The notes under the pieces: generated by a model
Seen by the model: only the letters and a program-made list of their open reading frames with translations
Told to the model about the DNA's origin: nothing
Databases searched by the model: none
In this document: one piece after another, positions 44,103 through 52,222 of the stretch
How the letters are laid out: each line of letters opens with the position of its first letter
How positions within the stretch are numbered: position 1 is the stretch's first letter
Program-made: the position numbers and the translations under genes
From: Corallium rubrum
Taxonomy: Eukaryota > Cnidaria > Anthozoa > Scleralcyonacea > Coralliidae
DNA length: 64,000 bases
Assembly (NCBI GenBank): GCA_964035015.1
Contig: OZ036004.1
Coordinates: forward strand, 13,028,427 to 13,092,426
Direction: 5' to 3'

Positions 44103-45338
44103 CTAATACTGAATAGACTGAAGCTGACCATTAGCCAGGTTTATTAACCCATCCGACAGCACGTAAAGGTAGCAGGTACAGGCAGTGGTCCCGGCACTTT
44201 TCTCAACCTCAATAAGTATTCCATTCTGTGTATCCGTCAGCTTTACACCCTGGCCCTGTACCCTCTTCAACGCTGTTGTTGAGAAGTCGCAAACCAAGGC
44301 GAACTTATCGTTGTAGAAATTCGCTTCACTAACATTTCTGTCAGACTTGTCATCACATGGGAAGAACACACGGCTAGCCTCATTAAAGAAATCGTACTTC
44401 TTCATCGACTGTGTGTACAGGAAATTTGGCTGACCCTGGAAACTTATTTTGACACTCTCAATAGCTGGGTAGTAGAACGACTCACTTCCATCAGTGGTTC
44501 TTTTGAAGATCATTACGATGTTTCTTAGAGACTTCCTTGGTAGGTTCACATTTTCATGGATTTTTGTAGTAGCAGCAGAAACTGGGAAGGTTTTAACCAG
44601 GGTGGCGTGACCGTAGTAGGAAGATTTCCCTCTGCTATAGATTCGCTCGGTCTCACTAGCCAGAATCTCATTCTCAACTGTCTCATACCTCAACTTTAGG
44701 TTATCCAGTTTAAAGCTACCTGGCACAGCCTTACCACTACCACCGGGTAGTAACACATTACCCGGACTGTTAATTTTCAGTATAGTCTCGTGTGTATTCT
44801 GAAGCGCGTGGGGGTAGACAGCCCCATTTTCAGTAAGCCAGTCATCATCGATAGGAACTGTGAACCTATCACCGTAGATGCTATTCATGAGAACATCACC
44901 GACAACACTAGCATCACCACTAGCGTCCTGACTTCTTAGCTTAGCAAGGTTAGCACTCCCACCAAGACCCTGATCTATTTTCCCAGCCCGCTTGGACTTA
45001 AACCATAGGTCCTCGTAACATCTAAGAACATGAGCCTCATTCAGATCTCTGTATTTTTCTCCATTGAACATATGGGTGATTTGTTTAAAAAGGGTGGACT
45101 TTAGATTGTTCTGATGGTATGACTCCTTGTTGCCATTCTTAAGGCTGAAAGTAAGCATTCTACTGCCAGGGACTAGTACATGATTAACCGGCATTGTAGC
45201 CAGCTTTACATAAAGGTCCTGACCAGAGGATATATGTGTTGGGTTAAATGTTACGTCGACTACTCTTCTAGTTCCTTTCTTACTACTGTCTGGTTTCTTT
45301 AGTTTGTAGCTTGGAGTGATTCTATCTTCCTGCAACAT
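44103..45338 (-). CDS. Hexon-like major capsid protein candidate (double jelly-roll)
   Basis: A 411-aa protein rich in beta-strand patterns. Marks that I associate with Polinton/adintovirus hexons are a conserved N-terminal GTRRVVDVTFNPTHI, MFNGEKYRDLNEAHVL with the aromatic-rich segment after it, PLLPGG-like NVLLPGGSG, and the terminal FYNDKFALVCDFSTT. Neighbours agree: PX-like membrane protein upstream (15 nt gap), packaging ATPase downstream (3 nt gap). It is somewhat shorter than many double jelly-roll capsid proteins. Assignment is from gene order, size and motif memory; a structure prediction would settle it. Confidence 0.7.
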   Translation of the reverse strand: MLQEDRITPSYKLKKPDSSKKGTRRVVDVTFNPTHISSGQDLYVKLATMPVNHVLVPGSRMLTFSLKNGNKESYHQNNLKSTLFKQITHMFNGEKYRDLNEAHVLRCYEDLWFKSKRAGKIDQGLGGSANLAKLRSQDASGDASVVGDVLMNSIYGDRFTVPIDDDWLTENGAVYPHALQNTHETILKINSPGNVLLPGGSGKAVPGSFKLDNLKLRYETVENEILASETERIYSRGKSSYYGHATLVKTFPVSAATTKIHENVNLPRKSLRNIVMIFKRTTDGSESFYYPAIESVKISFQGQPNFLYTQSMKKYDFFNEASRVFFPCDDKSDRNVSEANFYNDKFALVCDFSTTALKRVQGQGVKLTDTQNGILIEVEKSAGTTACTCYLYVLSDGLINLANGQLQSIQY

Positions 45339-45353
45339 AGACTAAGTTATATC

Positions 45354-46817
45354 TTATTTCTTCTTTCCATACCTATCATAAACCATCCATACGATCGCCA
45401 GAACCAACACCCACAGATTGCTAGCCAACCAAGCCAACCCCATGGCACCATACTTTAGCAGAGCAACTATCAGGTTACCGACAGCCATGATAATAGGACC
45501 TAACACTGGGCCAAGTCTCTTAGCCAGCTTCCTAAAGGCATTATAGACCGACCGTCCGAATGACTCGACAGCGTTAGAACCCCTTTTAATATTGTGACGC
45601 AACCCTATGATCACAGTCGTCAGAATGCTAGCCAGGCCAACAGCAAGTGATGTGGCACCAAGCCAGTTCTCCTTCATCCACTCTTTGAATCTCTCTAGCC
45701 TGGATATGTCTTCCTCCTGCTGCTCCCTTGTCTCTTCCAGTTGTCTCTGCTCTAACACAAGATCTTGAGCCTTTCTTAGTCCTTCTATTCTTTCTGCCAG
45801 TTCTCTGTTATCTTCATTTTCTGAAGTCATCTGTTCCTCCGTTTCAGCTGCTGCTTCATCAAAGTAGTTCGCTTGGAGCTGTAAGGCTCCCTGATCACCT
45901 ACCCTTGAGTTTGGATCCATGGCGGATGATGGGTTCAGTACACCTCTCATTTCACGATTTTCTCTAGTATTCAGCCCAGGTATATCTTTGTAGTTATTAG
46001 AGTTGGCTTGTATATCAACCACTGGATAGTCCTCTGGGTCAGTTTCTTCAGAAAGGATTTTCCTATACCCAATGTCTTTTCTGTAATCTCTAATTAGATT
46101 TTTATACTGGTCAACAGTGGGTTTCGACTCAATAGCTGTCGAGTACTGTGGGACTTTTGTTTTACCACGTTTCATAATCTGTACTGCTCTGCCTGATAAC
46201 CTTCCGCTTTTTAATTTAGGTTTAAACCATAATGTATCTTCTCCATCTTTCCGTTGAATAATAATTGATCTGTCCAGTATCTCCTGTGCTATCCGGTTTT
46301 TTGGGTATAGGTTGACTTTGTTTTTGGTCTGAACTATTTTCGTCACAGCTACAACCCTTTCAAGTTGATTGCCAATATTAGCTTTATTCTTCAACTTAAC
46401 GTTTTTAAGTCTTTCCATAACCTCATCGTACTTACTTTCGTTGAGTATGCTTTCATCATCACCAAGTGTCTCGTCAAGTGCACTATATACCTCATCATTA
46501 ATACGGGTGAAATTGCTATGATCATCCTGTGGGTTATGGATGAATTCAACACCTGGTACTTCTATGGTGGAGCCATTAACGTTTTTAATAGTAACCGTTT
46601 TACCATCATCTACGAATGAATCCTCATCATAATCTAATCCTCTTCTGGATATAAGATCTCCGACATATGTGATCCTCTCAGATTTGCCTGAACCATCATC
46701 ACCCTGACTTAACAGGTTAGAGTATTCTGACTCCAACTGGTCATCATCCATTTCATCATATCCAGGGTATCTGTTTTTCATTTCAAAGTCGTCAAATACG
46801 TCACCACCTTCAGCCAT
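45354..46817 (-). CDS. PX-like protein: acidic N-terminus, coiled coil, hydrophobic tail
   Basis: 487 aa. The first about 130 residues are acidic. Residues about 330-380 form a strong coiled coil (ELAERIEGLRKAQDLVLEQR). Residues about 390-406 and 432-482 are hydrophobic, with RLGPVLGPI and ASNLWVLVLAIVW. This glycine-rich hydrophobic tail recurs in Polinton proteins near the capsid genes. It may be a virion membrane-active or scaffold protein; the role is not established. Lies 7 nt downstream of the integrase gene and 15 nt upstream of the hexon-like gene. Confidence 0.75.
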   Translation of the reverse strand: MAEGGDVFDDFEMKNRYPGYDEMDDDQLESEYSNLLSQGDDGSGKSERITYVGDLISRRGLDYDEDSFVDDGKTVTIKNVNGSTIEVPGVEFIHNPQDDHSNFTRINDEVYSALDETLGDDESILNESKYDEVMERLKNVKLKNKANIGNQLERVVAVTKIVQTKNKVNLYPKNRIAQEILDRSIIIQRKDGEDTLWFKPKLKSGRLSGRAVQIMKRGKTKVPQYSTAIESKPTVDQYKNLIRDYRKDIGYRKILSEETDPEDYPVVDIQANSNNYKDIPGLNTRENREMRGVLNPSSAMDPNSRVGDQGALQLQANYFDEAAAETEEQMTSENEDNRELAERIEGLRKAQDLVLEQRQLEETREQQEEDISRLERFKEWMKENWLGATSLAVGLASILTTVIIGLRHNIKRGSNAVESFGRSVYNAFRKLAKRLGPVLGPIIMAVGNLIVALLKYGAMGLAWLASNLWVLVLAIVWMVYDRYGKKK

Positions 46818-46824
46818 CTATACA

Positions 46825-47913
46825 CTAACCAATATTATGGATATCACTCTCAGGTATCCAGCTATTATGCTTGCTATCATACCCGAGCCACTTCACCAGG
46901 GCCATCTTCTTTTTCCTTTTCAGTACTTTCTCCATCCTATAAACATGATCCTTCTTAACAACAGCACTTAGCTCCTCCTCATAAAACTTCCCAATTATTG
47001 GCTCACCCTCTAAGTCCTCTATTTCATAAACATTCGGATCACCCCTAATCACCTTAGTCACCTTGAATAGTTCCTCTGTGAAGTTAGCCTCATAGCCCTT
47101 AGTGAATATGCTTTTGTACTTACTTATCCTAACAGTATCACCAACTTTAAATTTAGCTAGAGGGTATTCTCCAAAGGTGTGGCCAAATAAGGTGTTCCAC
47201 ACTTCAGCCTCATTACTTTTATTCACATTAGCCGGTTTCATCAGTATAGTTCTATGCTTACTGTTATTGTAATTGCTAACCAGCGAGTCTAGAACATCAG
47301 TCCACTTATATGTTCCCTTACTGTAGAAGTACTTCCACATAGCCGTCTTTAAGGTTCTGTTGAACCGTTCCACAACAGCAGCCTTCTTATCTGATAGAGT
47401 GCTAAAGTACTTAGCACCAGCTCCCTCCAGTAAGGACCTAACCCCAACATTGTAAAATTCCTTACCATCGTCAAACTGCACCAGTTCTGGATCCGCTCCA
47501 AAACGCTTCTTAAATTTCTTAAGCAATAACGTTACCGCCTTGGTCATACTTCCAGTGTCTTTCCTATACACAGGGATGGCAAAGGCATATCTGCTTAGAA
47601 TTTCAACAGCCGTCAGTATCCAACGGTATCCCCCATTCCTACTCCCATACTTACCCATATCAACAAGATCCATTTGAAGCTGCTCACCTAGGTAGTAAAC
47701 CCTAGTCGGTCTGAACTTATGCTTTCTAACTATTTTCCTGTACCGTGTAAAAGTGTCCTGCGATTTCAGCCACTCAGTGGCCTTCTTCCTACTCACACCG
47801 GGGAGACCATCAGCCAATGCTTTCTGGTAAAGTCTCTCAGATGACTGGTAACCAGTTGCTGGGTTATAGTATATATCTCTAAGCCCCTGTTCCAATTCTA
47901 TGTCATTGTCCAT
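46825..47913 (-). CDS. INT: Polinton retroviral-type integrase with C-terminal chromodomain
   Basis: Catalyses insertion of the element ends and creates the 6-bp duplication seen at the borders. 362 aa. DDE residues by eye: D82 in LQMDLVDM, D148 or D149 in VQFDDGKEF, E182 in AVVERFNR. An SH3-like stretch (FKVGDTVRISKYK) follows at about 265-300. The end (about 322-360) is a chromodomain with its aromatic cage Y325, W342, W352 (VYRMEKVL, KWLGY, SWIPESDI). The open frame is intact. It lies between the penton-like gene (5 nt gap) and the PX-like gene. Chromodomains on integrases can direct insertion to marked chromatin. Confidence 0.95.
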   Translation of the reverse strand: MDNDIELEQGLRDIYYNPATGYQSSERLYQKALADGLPGVSRKKATEWLKSQDTFTRYRKIVRKHKFRPTRVYYLGEQLQMDLVDMGKYGSRNGGYRWILTAVEILSRYAFAIPVYRKDTGSMTKAVTLLLKKFKKRFGADPELVQFDDGKEFYNVGVRSLLEGAGAKYFSTLSDKKAAVVERFNRTLKTAMWKYFYSKGTYKWTDVLDSLVSNYNNSKHRTILMKPANVNKSNEAEVWNTLFGHTFGEYPLAKFKVGDTVRISKYKSIFTKGYEANFTEELFKVTKVIRGDPNVYEIEDLEGEPIIGKFYEEELSAVVKKDHVYRMEKVLKRKKKMALVKWLGYDSKHNSWIPESDIHNIG

Positions 47914-47918
47914 ATACT

Positions 47919-48617
47919 CTACGAGATGTACAGCTCCAGCAATATGCTCCCAAAACCATTCAGCGGGTTTCCATTCTGATCTGTTACATGGAATTCCAAC
48001 TCATTTATAACACCTTTACCAATTTCCAGCTCTGTCTCAATGTCAACAAATGACTGTGTCGAACCGAACAGCGGCTGCTCACTAGTGACTGGAAGACTTA
48101 CTAGGGTATTACTCTTCCTTCCATTGTATAAATTCATTGGTGTAGATATCACATTACACATCACAACCAAGTACTTCAACCCATTATTCACATTTATCAG
48201 CCCACTCTTTGTGCTACTACCTGGTAAGAATATACGGGTGCTGAATCCTAGTAAAGATGCTAAGTTGTTATGCAGTACTAGCGTCGTGCTACTGTCGGTC
48301 ACCATCGTACACTTAGCCTCTGGTTTACTAAGTGTTAATGTAACCCCGCTGTTCCCCTCAAGTATCTTCTTAAAATCCTGGAATGTATAATAACCATCCC
48401 CAAGGAATTTGTTCACCCTCTTATTATGAACATAGTAGTTACCCTTACTGCTGGATACATTATAGTACTCCCACATTACGTAAGCCTTCTTCAGCAGAAT
48501 ATGGGGATTTTTCCCTGTCATTATAGGCTCCTCCAATCTAATCACCTTATATGATCCTTCTATAATCGCGGTCAGTTTCCTCATAATATAGATCATATTA
48601 TGGCAGCAGCTACCCAT
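47919..48617 (-). CDS. Penton-like minor capsid protein (single jelly-roll)
   Basis: A 232-aa frame; I favour the second ATG at 48584 (MRKLTAIIEG, 221 aa), because it sits in the start-codon motif (CTATATTATG) while the first does not. C-terminal marks include NVISTPMNLYNG, LVSLPV, LFGSTQSFVDIE and the closing EFHVTDQNGNPLNGFG with LELYI. These match my memory of Polinton/adintovirus penton-like proteins that form the five-fold vertices. First gene of the leftward block; the divergent fibre-like gene starts on the other side of a short promoter region. Confidence 0.8.
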   Translation of the reverse strand: MGSCCHNMIYIMRKLTAIIEGSYKVIRLEEPIMTGKNPHILLKKAYVMWEYYNVSSSKGNYYVHNKRVNKFLGDGYYTFQDFKKILEGNSGVTLTLSKPEAKCTMVTDSSTTLVLHNNLASLLGFSTRIFLPGSSTKSGLINVNNGLKYLVVMCNVISTPMNLYNGRKSNTLVSLPVTSEQPLFGSTQSFVDIETELEIGKGVINELEFHVTDQNGNPLNGFGSILLELYIS

Positions 48618-48665
48618 ATCTGCCGTGGGTGGTTACGCAGTAAGCAGGTTTATATACCTTAATAT
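48585..48665. promoter_or_regulatory. Divergent promoter region of the Polinton
   Basis: The two gene blocks start back to back here. The roughly 80 bp between the preferred penton-like start (48584) and the fibre-like start (48666) contain TTTATATACC near 48650 and CTATATTATG facing left. This is the only place with room for a shared promoter in the centre of the element. Confidence 0.5.
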
Positions 48666-49256
48666 ATGAGTCTGAATTTAGGTTATACAACGTCATCAGG
48701 AAGTAATGAGGTCACTGACGACATTGACATGAAAAATTTTAGGATAACTCAGAGAGAACCAGCCACTGATGACAACCATCTGATAAGTAAGAAGTATGCC
48801 ACAGAGAAGTTCGCTAAGAAGGAAAATTACAGGCTTAACGCCACGATGGTCTGGTACTACCCAGCAATTGGTGGAACGCCGGAAGCACTCGGCGGTAACA
48901 CCTATCCAATGGTTCCAGTAAGTAAGGACATCATGATAAGAATACTTTGCCACTCATTCGACACAGATGGTGTGGTGCCTGACAATGTTGTGAAGGTCGC
49001 ATACCGACTTTACTATGTTACATATAGAGCAACACAGGGTTCTGAGCTGCTTGGCACACTAACTCTGGGAAATGCAGACAGGCATTATAGCGGTCACTGG
49101 TCTATACCTGTGAATCACGACTTTTATGTTAAAGACACTATATCAGCACAGCAGGCCAGCAATAAACCATCTGTCGGCTACATCTACCCAACAATAACTG
49201 GACTGACTAGTGGTAATGAGAGTTGCCTGACTGTAGCATTCTATGAACCAATATAA
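48666..49256 (+). CDS. Fibre-like protein with phage-tail-fibre N-terminal motif
   Basis: 196 aa. Residues about 20-50 read DIDMKNFRITQREPAT, then DNHLISKKYATEKF. This is the D-M-x-N-x-x-I-x-x-x-x-x-P-x-x-x-x-D-a-x-x-K-x-Y pattern that repeats in phage tail fibres and other trimeric fibres (DMxxxxITNLxxPxxxxDAxxKxYVD). The rest (about 55-196) is beta-rich with a compact globular look (WYYPAIGG, YRLYYVTYRATQG), fitting a knob or head. A trimeric spike at the penton vertex is the natural guess, since the gene stands next to the penton-like gene across the divergent promoter. Function is inference; the fibre motif is seen. Confidence 0.6.
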   Translation: MSLNLGYTTSSGSNEVTDDIDMKNFRITQREPATDDNHLISKKYATEKFAKKENYRLNATMVWYYPAIGGTPEALGGNTYPMVPVSKDIMIRILCHSFDTDGVVPDNVVKVAYRLYYVTYRATQGSELLGTLTLGNADRHYSGHWSIPVNHDFYVKDTISAQQASNKPSVGYIYPTITGLTSGNESCLTVAFYEPI

Positions 49257-49266
49257 TATGTAGTTT

Positions 49267-49803
49267 ATGACGCTTAACAGAGAGAAGAGTATAATAAGAT
49301 TCAACCATATATCTGATAAGCTGAGCTCGGGGGAGGTTGAGATGTTAAAGTCACTTTATGAGCATTACCACATGATGGCAACATGCTACCAGTGGCAATT
49401 TAAGAGACTCTCTAGGATAAATCTTACCATGAACATGTCTGCTATCTTCCTAACCGTTGCTGGCGGAGCACTTAGCGCATTAGGTGGATTCGCTACATTA
49501 TCTATAAGTGCTGTCGGACTTCTTATGCATGGGTATATCAAGAATAAGAGAATAGCGGAGAAAGTAAGTCAGTGTGAGGTGGCATACAAGAGCTATACAA
49601 AGTCCCTGAATACGATCAAAGGATATCTCAGAGGCATCGAGTTTGACAGATCCACAATGTTCAGCAACCTGACTATGGTAGACAATATAATAAATGACAG
49701 CACTATGCCACTGGAGAAGAAAATAAAGAATAGGTATAGCAGTGTCTACAGAGGCCATGCATATATGAAATCATCAGAGTATTATGGGGCAAACAGAATC
49801 TAA
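49267..49803 (+). CDS. Two-helix membrane protein, SLATT-like in layout
   Basis: 178 aa: an N-terminal helical region (EVEMLKSLYEHYHMMATCYQ), two hydrophobic helices at about 52-70 and 74-92 separated by a Gly-rich turn, then a long helical, basic C-terminus. The order (helix, two adjacent transmembrane helices, soluble helix) resembles SLATT-type proteins, but I see no diagnostic residues, so this is only a topology match. It overlaps the next gene by 20 nt. Confidence 0.7.
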   Translation: MTLNREKSIIRFNHISDKLSSGEVEMLKSLYEHYHMMATCYQWQFKRLSRINLTMNMSAIFLTVAGGALSALGGFATLSISAVGLLMHGYIKNKRIAEKVSQCEVAYKSYTKSLNTIKGYLRGIEFDRSTMFSNLTMVDNIINDSTMPLEKKIKNRYSSVYRGHAYMKSSEYYGANRI

Positions 49804-50626
49804 TACTAATAATGAGGAAACACAATTAGATGAGATACCACAGCAACCCGATAATACAGATCATAATAATGATGGCGTAGCTGAAACAGATTTTGGTGGA
49901 ACTGTTGATCAGCAGGAATTAGATTGGGACGACTGGGGTTTCGGAACTGACCCTGCCAGAGATACTGCAGAGCCGCAGGGAATACATTTAGGTAGAACTG
50001 TTGATCAGCAGGAATATTATACTAACAGTCATTCCAGAATACTTGTTGGTGAGGATAGGATGAAGAAGATCAGGAGAGGCCACGCGTACATAGACACTGA
50101 GGATTTCTTCACTAACGTTCTAAACCTCGAGACTGAATGTAATGACCCCAGGTTCGTAGACTACCTGCTGGACAATGGTATCCTCGAGATTACTAGGGAG
50201 CTGATCGACACAGATCTTGTTAATGGCTACTCTGGGAAGTACCTTGGAGGTGAGTTCAGGTCAATTGGTAGGGTTCTCATAGATGGGGATAGTGATATTC
50301 TAAGGACTGGTATAAGGGAGTACTATGATGAGTGGCATAGAAAGATGCTTAGAAACACTATGAAGAGGGCTGGTATTATAACTGGTATTGGTCTTAGCAT
50401 AGCGGCGATAGTTACAGGGCTAGCAGTTGGACTAACGAGGGGAGGCTCAGATGTGATACATGCGGGGAAGAAGAGGAGAGAGTGGGGGAAGCTTAACCCA
50501 TCTAAGGTCAGCATACCATGGTCAGATATTGAGGAGGCTGGTGGAGGTGCTCTAGTATTTACTGGTAAGTATCTCACAGTTATCTTAGCGGTATCTGCAG
50601 TGTATCTCACATCAAGACCAAAGTAA
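49784..50626 (+). CDS. Predicted N-myristoylated two-pass membrane protein
   Basis: 280 aa. The N-terminus MGQTES fits the myristoylation consensus (Gly2, Ser6). The next about 80 residues are acidic and carry TVDQQE twice. Hydrophobic helices lie at about 195-217 and 258-276, with a basic loop between (GKKRREWGK). The start ATG lies inside the previous gene (20-nt overlap) and is followed closely by the 106-aa gene. Myristoylated membrane proteins of large DNA viruses act in virion entry or assembly; that parallel is inference only. Confidence 0.7.
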   Translation: MGQTESNTNNEETQLDEIPQQPDNTDHNNDGVAETDFGGTVDQQELDWDDWGFGTDPARDTAEPQGIHLGRTVDQQEYYTNSHSRILVGEDRMKKIRRGHAYIDTEDFFTNVLNLETECNDPRFVDYLLDNGILEITRELIDTDLVNGYSGKYLGGEFRSIGRVLIDGDSDILRTGIREYYDEWHRKMLRNTMKRAGIITGIGLSIAAIVTGLAVGLTRGGSDVIHAGKKRREWGKLNPSKVSIPWSDIEEAGGGALVFTGKYLTVILAVSAVYLTSRPK

Positions 50627-50645
50627 ACCTGAGGTAATCTATAAG

Positions 50646-50966
50646 ATGTCTGACAATAAGGACCCCAAGATCACTACTGATGTTAAGACTAAAGATCCCA
50701 AACGTGTAGAGGCAGGTAAGAGGCTGGCAGCAATATCAAAAGCAGCTAAAGAGAAGAAGATGAGGGAAAGAATAAAGATGGATGAGCCAGATTCCTCATG
50801 GTCATTACCTACTAATGGATATATGTTAGGACTAGCAGGACTTCTGGTAGCGGGTGTGTCATTATACTTCACATGGAAAAGTGATAGGAGGGAGGTAGCT
50901 GCTGCTGCTGCCACCACCCCTGCTGCGGAACCAGAGACCATGAGCAGCAAGCTGGAGACATTGTAA
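50646..50966 (+). CDS. Small single-pass membrane protein with basic KDPKRVEAGKRLA motif
   Basis: 106 aa. Residues 16-44 are highly basic (KDPKRVEAGKRLAAI, then KEKKMRER). A transmembrane helix lies at about 59-76, and the tail is Ala-rich and acidic. The DPKRVxAGKRLA wording recurs, as I remember, in small Polinton proteins of invertebrates. Starts 20 nt after the previous stop. Confidence 0.7.
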   Translation: MSDNKDPKITTDVKTKDPKRVEAGKRLAAISKAAKEKKMRERIKMDEPDSSWSLPTNGYMLGLAGLLVAGVSLYFTWKSDRREVAAAAATTPAAEPETMSSKLETL

Positions 50967-50984
50967 CTAAATATCACTAGTAGT

Positions 50985-51218
50985 ATGTCAGCTCAGAGGA
51001 AGGAACTTATGAATGAAGGATTCGACGCTGTTTTGGTGACAGTAGGAGTTGTACTATTTAGCATGGTAAGTAAGAAGCTGTTTAGGGAACCGCTTACATC
51101 AGCTGAAAGTGTGAAGTCATATGTAAAGCTAGCAGCTGGTATCACAGCATCAACACTAACTGTAAAATACCTGCAGCAGAAGAAATACATACCTGAGGAC
51201 CCCTTCAAGAATACCTAG
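50985..51218 (+). CDS. Small hydrophobic protein, 77 aa
   Basis: Two hydrophobic helices at about 13-29 and 47-60, with a closing YIPEDPFK that looks conserved among such proteins. Lies 18 nt after the previous gene, with start context AGTAGTATG. Probably co-expressed with its neighbours and membrane located. Confidence 0.65.
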   Translation: MSAQRKELMNEGFDAVLVTVGVVLFSMVSKKLFREPLTSAESVKSYVKLAAGITASTLTVKYLQQKKYIPEDPFKNT

Positions 51219-51228
51219 TTAACATTAT

Positions 51229-51654
51229 ATGGCAGGTGCATTAGCAGGTGGGGCTCTTCAGACAACATTCGCTGCATTAAGTTTTGCTGGGGCAGGTTTC
51301 CTATTTAACAAGCTCAACCACACTGGGTATGAGAAGGAAATTAAGAGACACAACCTAAGCTTAGAAAAGCTGGCAGCAGCTAAGGAAGCGTTCTATGAGA
51401 ATGAGATAAGACATAAGGACAGACTGGCTCAACTTAGAGCGGAGTTAAGTGATGCCAACGCCGACATAAATACCACTAACAGGGCCTTGGATAAGCTGAG
51501 AACATACACCTCAAATGGTATGACCTTCAGGGATGAACCTAAACTTGGGGACTTCTATAAACCTTCTAAGGAGATGCAGAAGTACCAGGCAATGTTTGTT
51601 GCTATAGCAGGAGTCTCTGTGGGTTTCATAGCACATAGGGCAGGGCTTATTTAA
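51229..51654 (+). CDS. Small membrane / coiled-coil protein, 141 aa
   Basis: Hydrophobic helices at each end (residues about 3-27 and 120-138) flank a long coiled coil (about 32-95, HNLSLEKLAAAKEAFYENEI). A conserved-looking DEPKLGDFYKPS follows at about 100-112. The gene lies in a set of tightly packed membrane protein genes. I recall related proteins in other Polintons; the role is unknown. Confidence 0.65.
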   Translation: MAGALAGGALQTTFAALSFAGAGFLFNKLNHTGYEKEIKRHNLSLEKLAAAKEAFYENEIRHKDRLAQLRAELSDANADINTTNRALDKLRTYTSNGMTFRDEPKLGDFYKPSKEMQKYQAMFVAIAGVSVGFIAHRAGLI

Positions 51655-51666
51655 AGATATATTCCT

Positions 51667-52197
51667 ATGCTATATTATATGGGTAGAAGGGAAGACTATG
51701 TGGAGCGGAGATTTAGGAGAATCGATGAGATGTACACATGCGACTGTGGCGGCCACCGTATAAACTGCCATGGTTTCCCAACCTGTACGTCATGTGGTCT
51801 ACAGGGACCTTTCACAGTACCTGTACCAGAGCTGGATCTAATGTCGTGGAGTAAGAGGAAGACTGTTCATAAGAGAAGTAAGTGGTTTGCTAGAAGGATA
51901 GCGGGAGTTGTTAATAGTTCCGATGAGAGAGCGTTGACATCTGATTTCATAGAGGTTGTGTCAGTTCTGATGAGACTTAACCTGATAGGAAAAAATGTGA
52001 GTAGGTATAACTACTATATAATAAGGTTGGCTAGTCGAAGAGGACTCACACTACTTACAGACGTCAGTGACATGGGTGATGGATATAGTAAGAACATGTT
52101 TGATGATCGGTTGTTCGGATCTGTATATAAGGAGTTGGGTTGGGGTACTGAATGCAGATGTCCTATATTTCTGAGGTGGAAAAATAAAGACACTTAA
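51667..52197 (+). CDS. Zinc-ribbon protein, possible VLTF3-like late transcription factor
   Basis: 176 aa from 51667; the internal ATG at 51679 (MGRREDY) fits the start motif better (TATATTATATG). The N-terminus has a Zn-ribbon-like cysteine set (C25, C27, C40, C43). The rest is helical and basic, including RSKWFARRIAGVV and RYNYYIIRLASRRGL. The arrangement of an N-terminal ribbon and helical RYxYY region recalls the poxvirus VLTF3-like family found in some Polintons, but this is only a resemblance. If correct, it could act with the start-codon motif as a late gene activator. Confidence 0.6.
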   Translation: MLYYMGRREDYVERRFRRIDEMYTCDCGGHRINCHGFPTCTSCGLQGPFTVPVPELDLMSWSKRKTVHKRSKWFARRIAGVVNSSDERALTSDFIEVVSVLMRLNLIGKNVSRYNYYIIRLASRRGLTLLTDVSDMGDGYSKNMFDDRLFGSVYKELGWGTECRCPIFLRWKNKDT

Positions 52198-52222
52198 AGA
52201 AATAATTTTATACATATAGTAT

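Noticed and set aside
49267-49803. Firm SLATT-domain call
   Set aside because: Only the helix and two-transmembrane layout agrees; no diagnostic residues are visible, so it is kept as a topology comparison.
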